From: Carettochelys insculpta
Taxonomy: Eukaryota; Chordata; Testudines; Carettochelyidae
Length of the DNA: 64,000 nt
Direction of reading: 5' to 3'
Assembly (NCBI RefSeq): GCF_033958435.1
Contig: NC_134137.1
Coordinates: 107,332,501 to 107,396,500 of the forward strand
Below the pieces are notes generated by a model. The model saw only the letters and a program-made list of their open reading frames with translations. It did no database searches and was not told the origin of the DNA. A program made the position numbers and the translations under genes. The first letter of the stretch is position 1. The number at the start of each line of letters is the position of its first letter. Positions 62,771 to 64,000 of the stretch are shown here, one piece after another.

Positions 62771-63317
62771 TGTCTTCATGAAGCATGGGAGAAGAACAAT
62801 TTTAAGGTTGGCAGATAAAAAAACTCTGTCTTTTTCATGGAACAAATAAAAATTTAAGTGAAAAAACCACAGTCACTGGAAAAATTCATCAAGAAAATAA
62901 AAATGCAGAGAGGTGGCTGAAAAATAGAAGAACAAACATGGGAGCCAGTAAGTGGCTATTCTTTTTAATTTATGGAAAGTTTGCTATCAATTGCACATAT
63001 GCATAAATGCATACTTGCAATGGCATACATTAAGGTTTCATTGTACAGTACTGTGCTTGTTGACTGGTCACTAGGGCCTCGTCTATTCTACTGTGGGTTG
63101 TCAGTCTAAGATACACAACTTCAAACTGACATACTTAGAGCTACTTACTGTGATGTTTTCATTGTGGTAAGTCAACAGCTGATGCTTTCCTTTCTATTCA
63201 AGATATAAAAAATTACTCCCCCCACCACTTTGCAGGATTGATGGCTGCCAGTAGATAAGGTGGGTAGAGAAGACATGCTCTGAGACTATGTTGGAACTCA
63301 GTTCTGTTCAGGTAGGC
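62771..63317. other. Upstream flank, nothing recognised
   Basis: AT-rich sequence. A GGGCCTCGTCTATTCTACTG near 63073 hints at one end of another GTCTACAC-type MITE, but its partner is not clear. Confidence 0.35.
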
Positions 63318-63745
63318 CATGTGTACGCTAGCATAAAACTTCAAAATGGCCATGCAAATAGCCATTTTGAAGATTACTAATGAGGTGCTGAAATGCATAT
63401 TCAGCACCTCATTAGCATGCCATTGGCCGTGGCTCTTTGAAATTTCCATGTTTCACTCCCACGCAGCTCGTCCAGATGGGGGTCCTTTTCAAAAAGACCC
63501 CGCCAACTTCGAAATCCCCTTATTCCTATCAGCAGATAGGACATTGCCAGCAGATAGGAATAAGGGGATTTTGAAGTCGGCAGGGTCTTTTCAAAAAGGA
63601 CTCCCATCTGGACAAGCTGTGCGGGTGCAAAACGTGGCAATTTCGAAGAGTTGCAGCCAGTGGCATGCTAATGAGGTGCTGAATATGCATTTTAGCACCT
63701 CATTAGTAATCTTCTAAATAGCCATTTGCCATTTCCTGTGCCATC
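63318..63745. mobile_element. Large palindromic MITE, about 430 bp
   Basis: Two inverted halves around about 63545. Both contain AATAGCCATTT, the CATATTCAGCACCTCATTAG block (inverted in the right half), CCCATCTGGAC, and TCCCCTTATTCCTATC next to the centre GCAGATAGGAC. The left half is about 85% like the MITE at 45060-45322. Right terminus partly lost. Confidence 0.85.
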
Positions 63746-64000
63746 AACCTGGCTAGTTTTAAAATCAGAACTGGAAAATATCCAATGTGTATTTGAGTAA
63801 ATTATGCTTTAGTTTGACAACAGAGACAGGTTCAAGTCCGAATATTCTTTCTGCTATTTTTATCTTTTAAAAAATTATTGCTTTACCTGCCCTTGATTTT
63901 ATCCTTTTCACTCAGCCAACATTTCATTAACATCACTAAGCCTGAAAGTTCTTGATAGTTGGTCACAAACTTTCTCATCTTTCTCTTTCAGTATCTCTGT
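63746..64000. other. Upstream flank at window end
   Basis: AT-rich, no feature recognised; continues beyond the window. Confidence 0.35.

Noticed and set aside
1..64000. CRISPR arrays, operons, phage or defence systems
   Set aside because: The sequence is vertebrate; the regular repeats seen are minisatellites and MITEs, and no bacterial gene organisation is present.
1..64000. Endogenous retrovirus copies
   Set aside because: I saw no gag, pol or env frames and no paired LTRs; reverse-transcriptase pieces belong to CR1, and the endonuclease piece to a Penelope-like element.

Overview
The window is vertebrate nuclear DNA, most probably from a turtle. The evidence is GT-AG introns, CpG islands in an AT-rich background, and a repeat complement dominated by CR1 LINEs, a Penelope-like element, hAT, Tigger/pogo-like and PIF/Harbinger DNA transposons, and palindromic MITEs with a G-T-C-T-A-C-A-C end motif. 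I cannot name the species from sequence alone. There is no prokaryotic organisation: no operons, ribosome binding sites or CRISPR.

The only intact host gene I can support is SLC15A1 (PEPT1, the intestinal proton/oligopeptide cotransporter), on the minus strand. I assembled all 23 coding exons by hand. The start codon is in a 4-base coding exon at 61578-61581 inside a CpG island, and the stop codon is at 11797-11799. All splice sites are GT-AG, all phases join, and the product is 713 residues with no internal stop (human PEPT1 has 708). A polyadenylation signal lies at 11084-11089. Conserved POT-family motifs and the known substrate and proton-coupling residues are present.

Layout by region. 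1-11 kb lies downstream of SLC15A1. It holds an inverted-repeat MITE, a decayed two-gene PIF/Harbinger transposon at about 3.2-5.9 kb (a Myb/SANT-like remnant on plus, a DDE transposase remnant on minus), a GC-rich dispersed repeat, and an orphan CpG island at about 7.85-8.56 kb. 11-61.6 kb is SLC15A1, whose long introns are packed with nested mobile elements. These include two abutting hAT elements, a Tigger-like element split by another one, a CR1 split by a 0.7 kb insertion, several large palindromic MITEs, a Penelope-like fragment with an open GIY-YIG reading frame, and many copies of what looks like its 3' tail. 60.6-61.8 kb is the SLC15A1 promoter CpG island with an 80-bp tandem duplication. 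61.8-64 kb is upstream flank with a purine-rich tract, a dispersed repeat and a large palindromic MITE.

I found no convincing new multi-gene system. The points most worth following are the transporter's C-terminus, which ends in a possible class I PDZ-binding motif unlike human PEPT1, its lineage-specific basic N-terminus, the Penelope-like GIY-YIG frame with its tail family, and the orphan CpG island.
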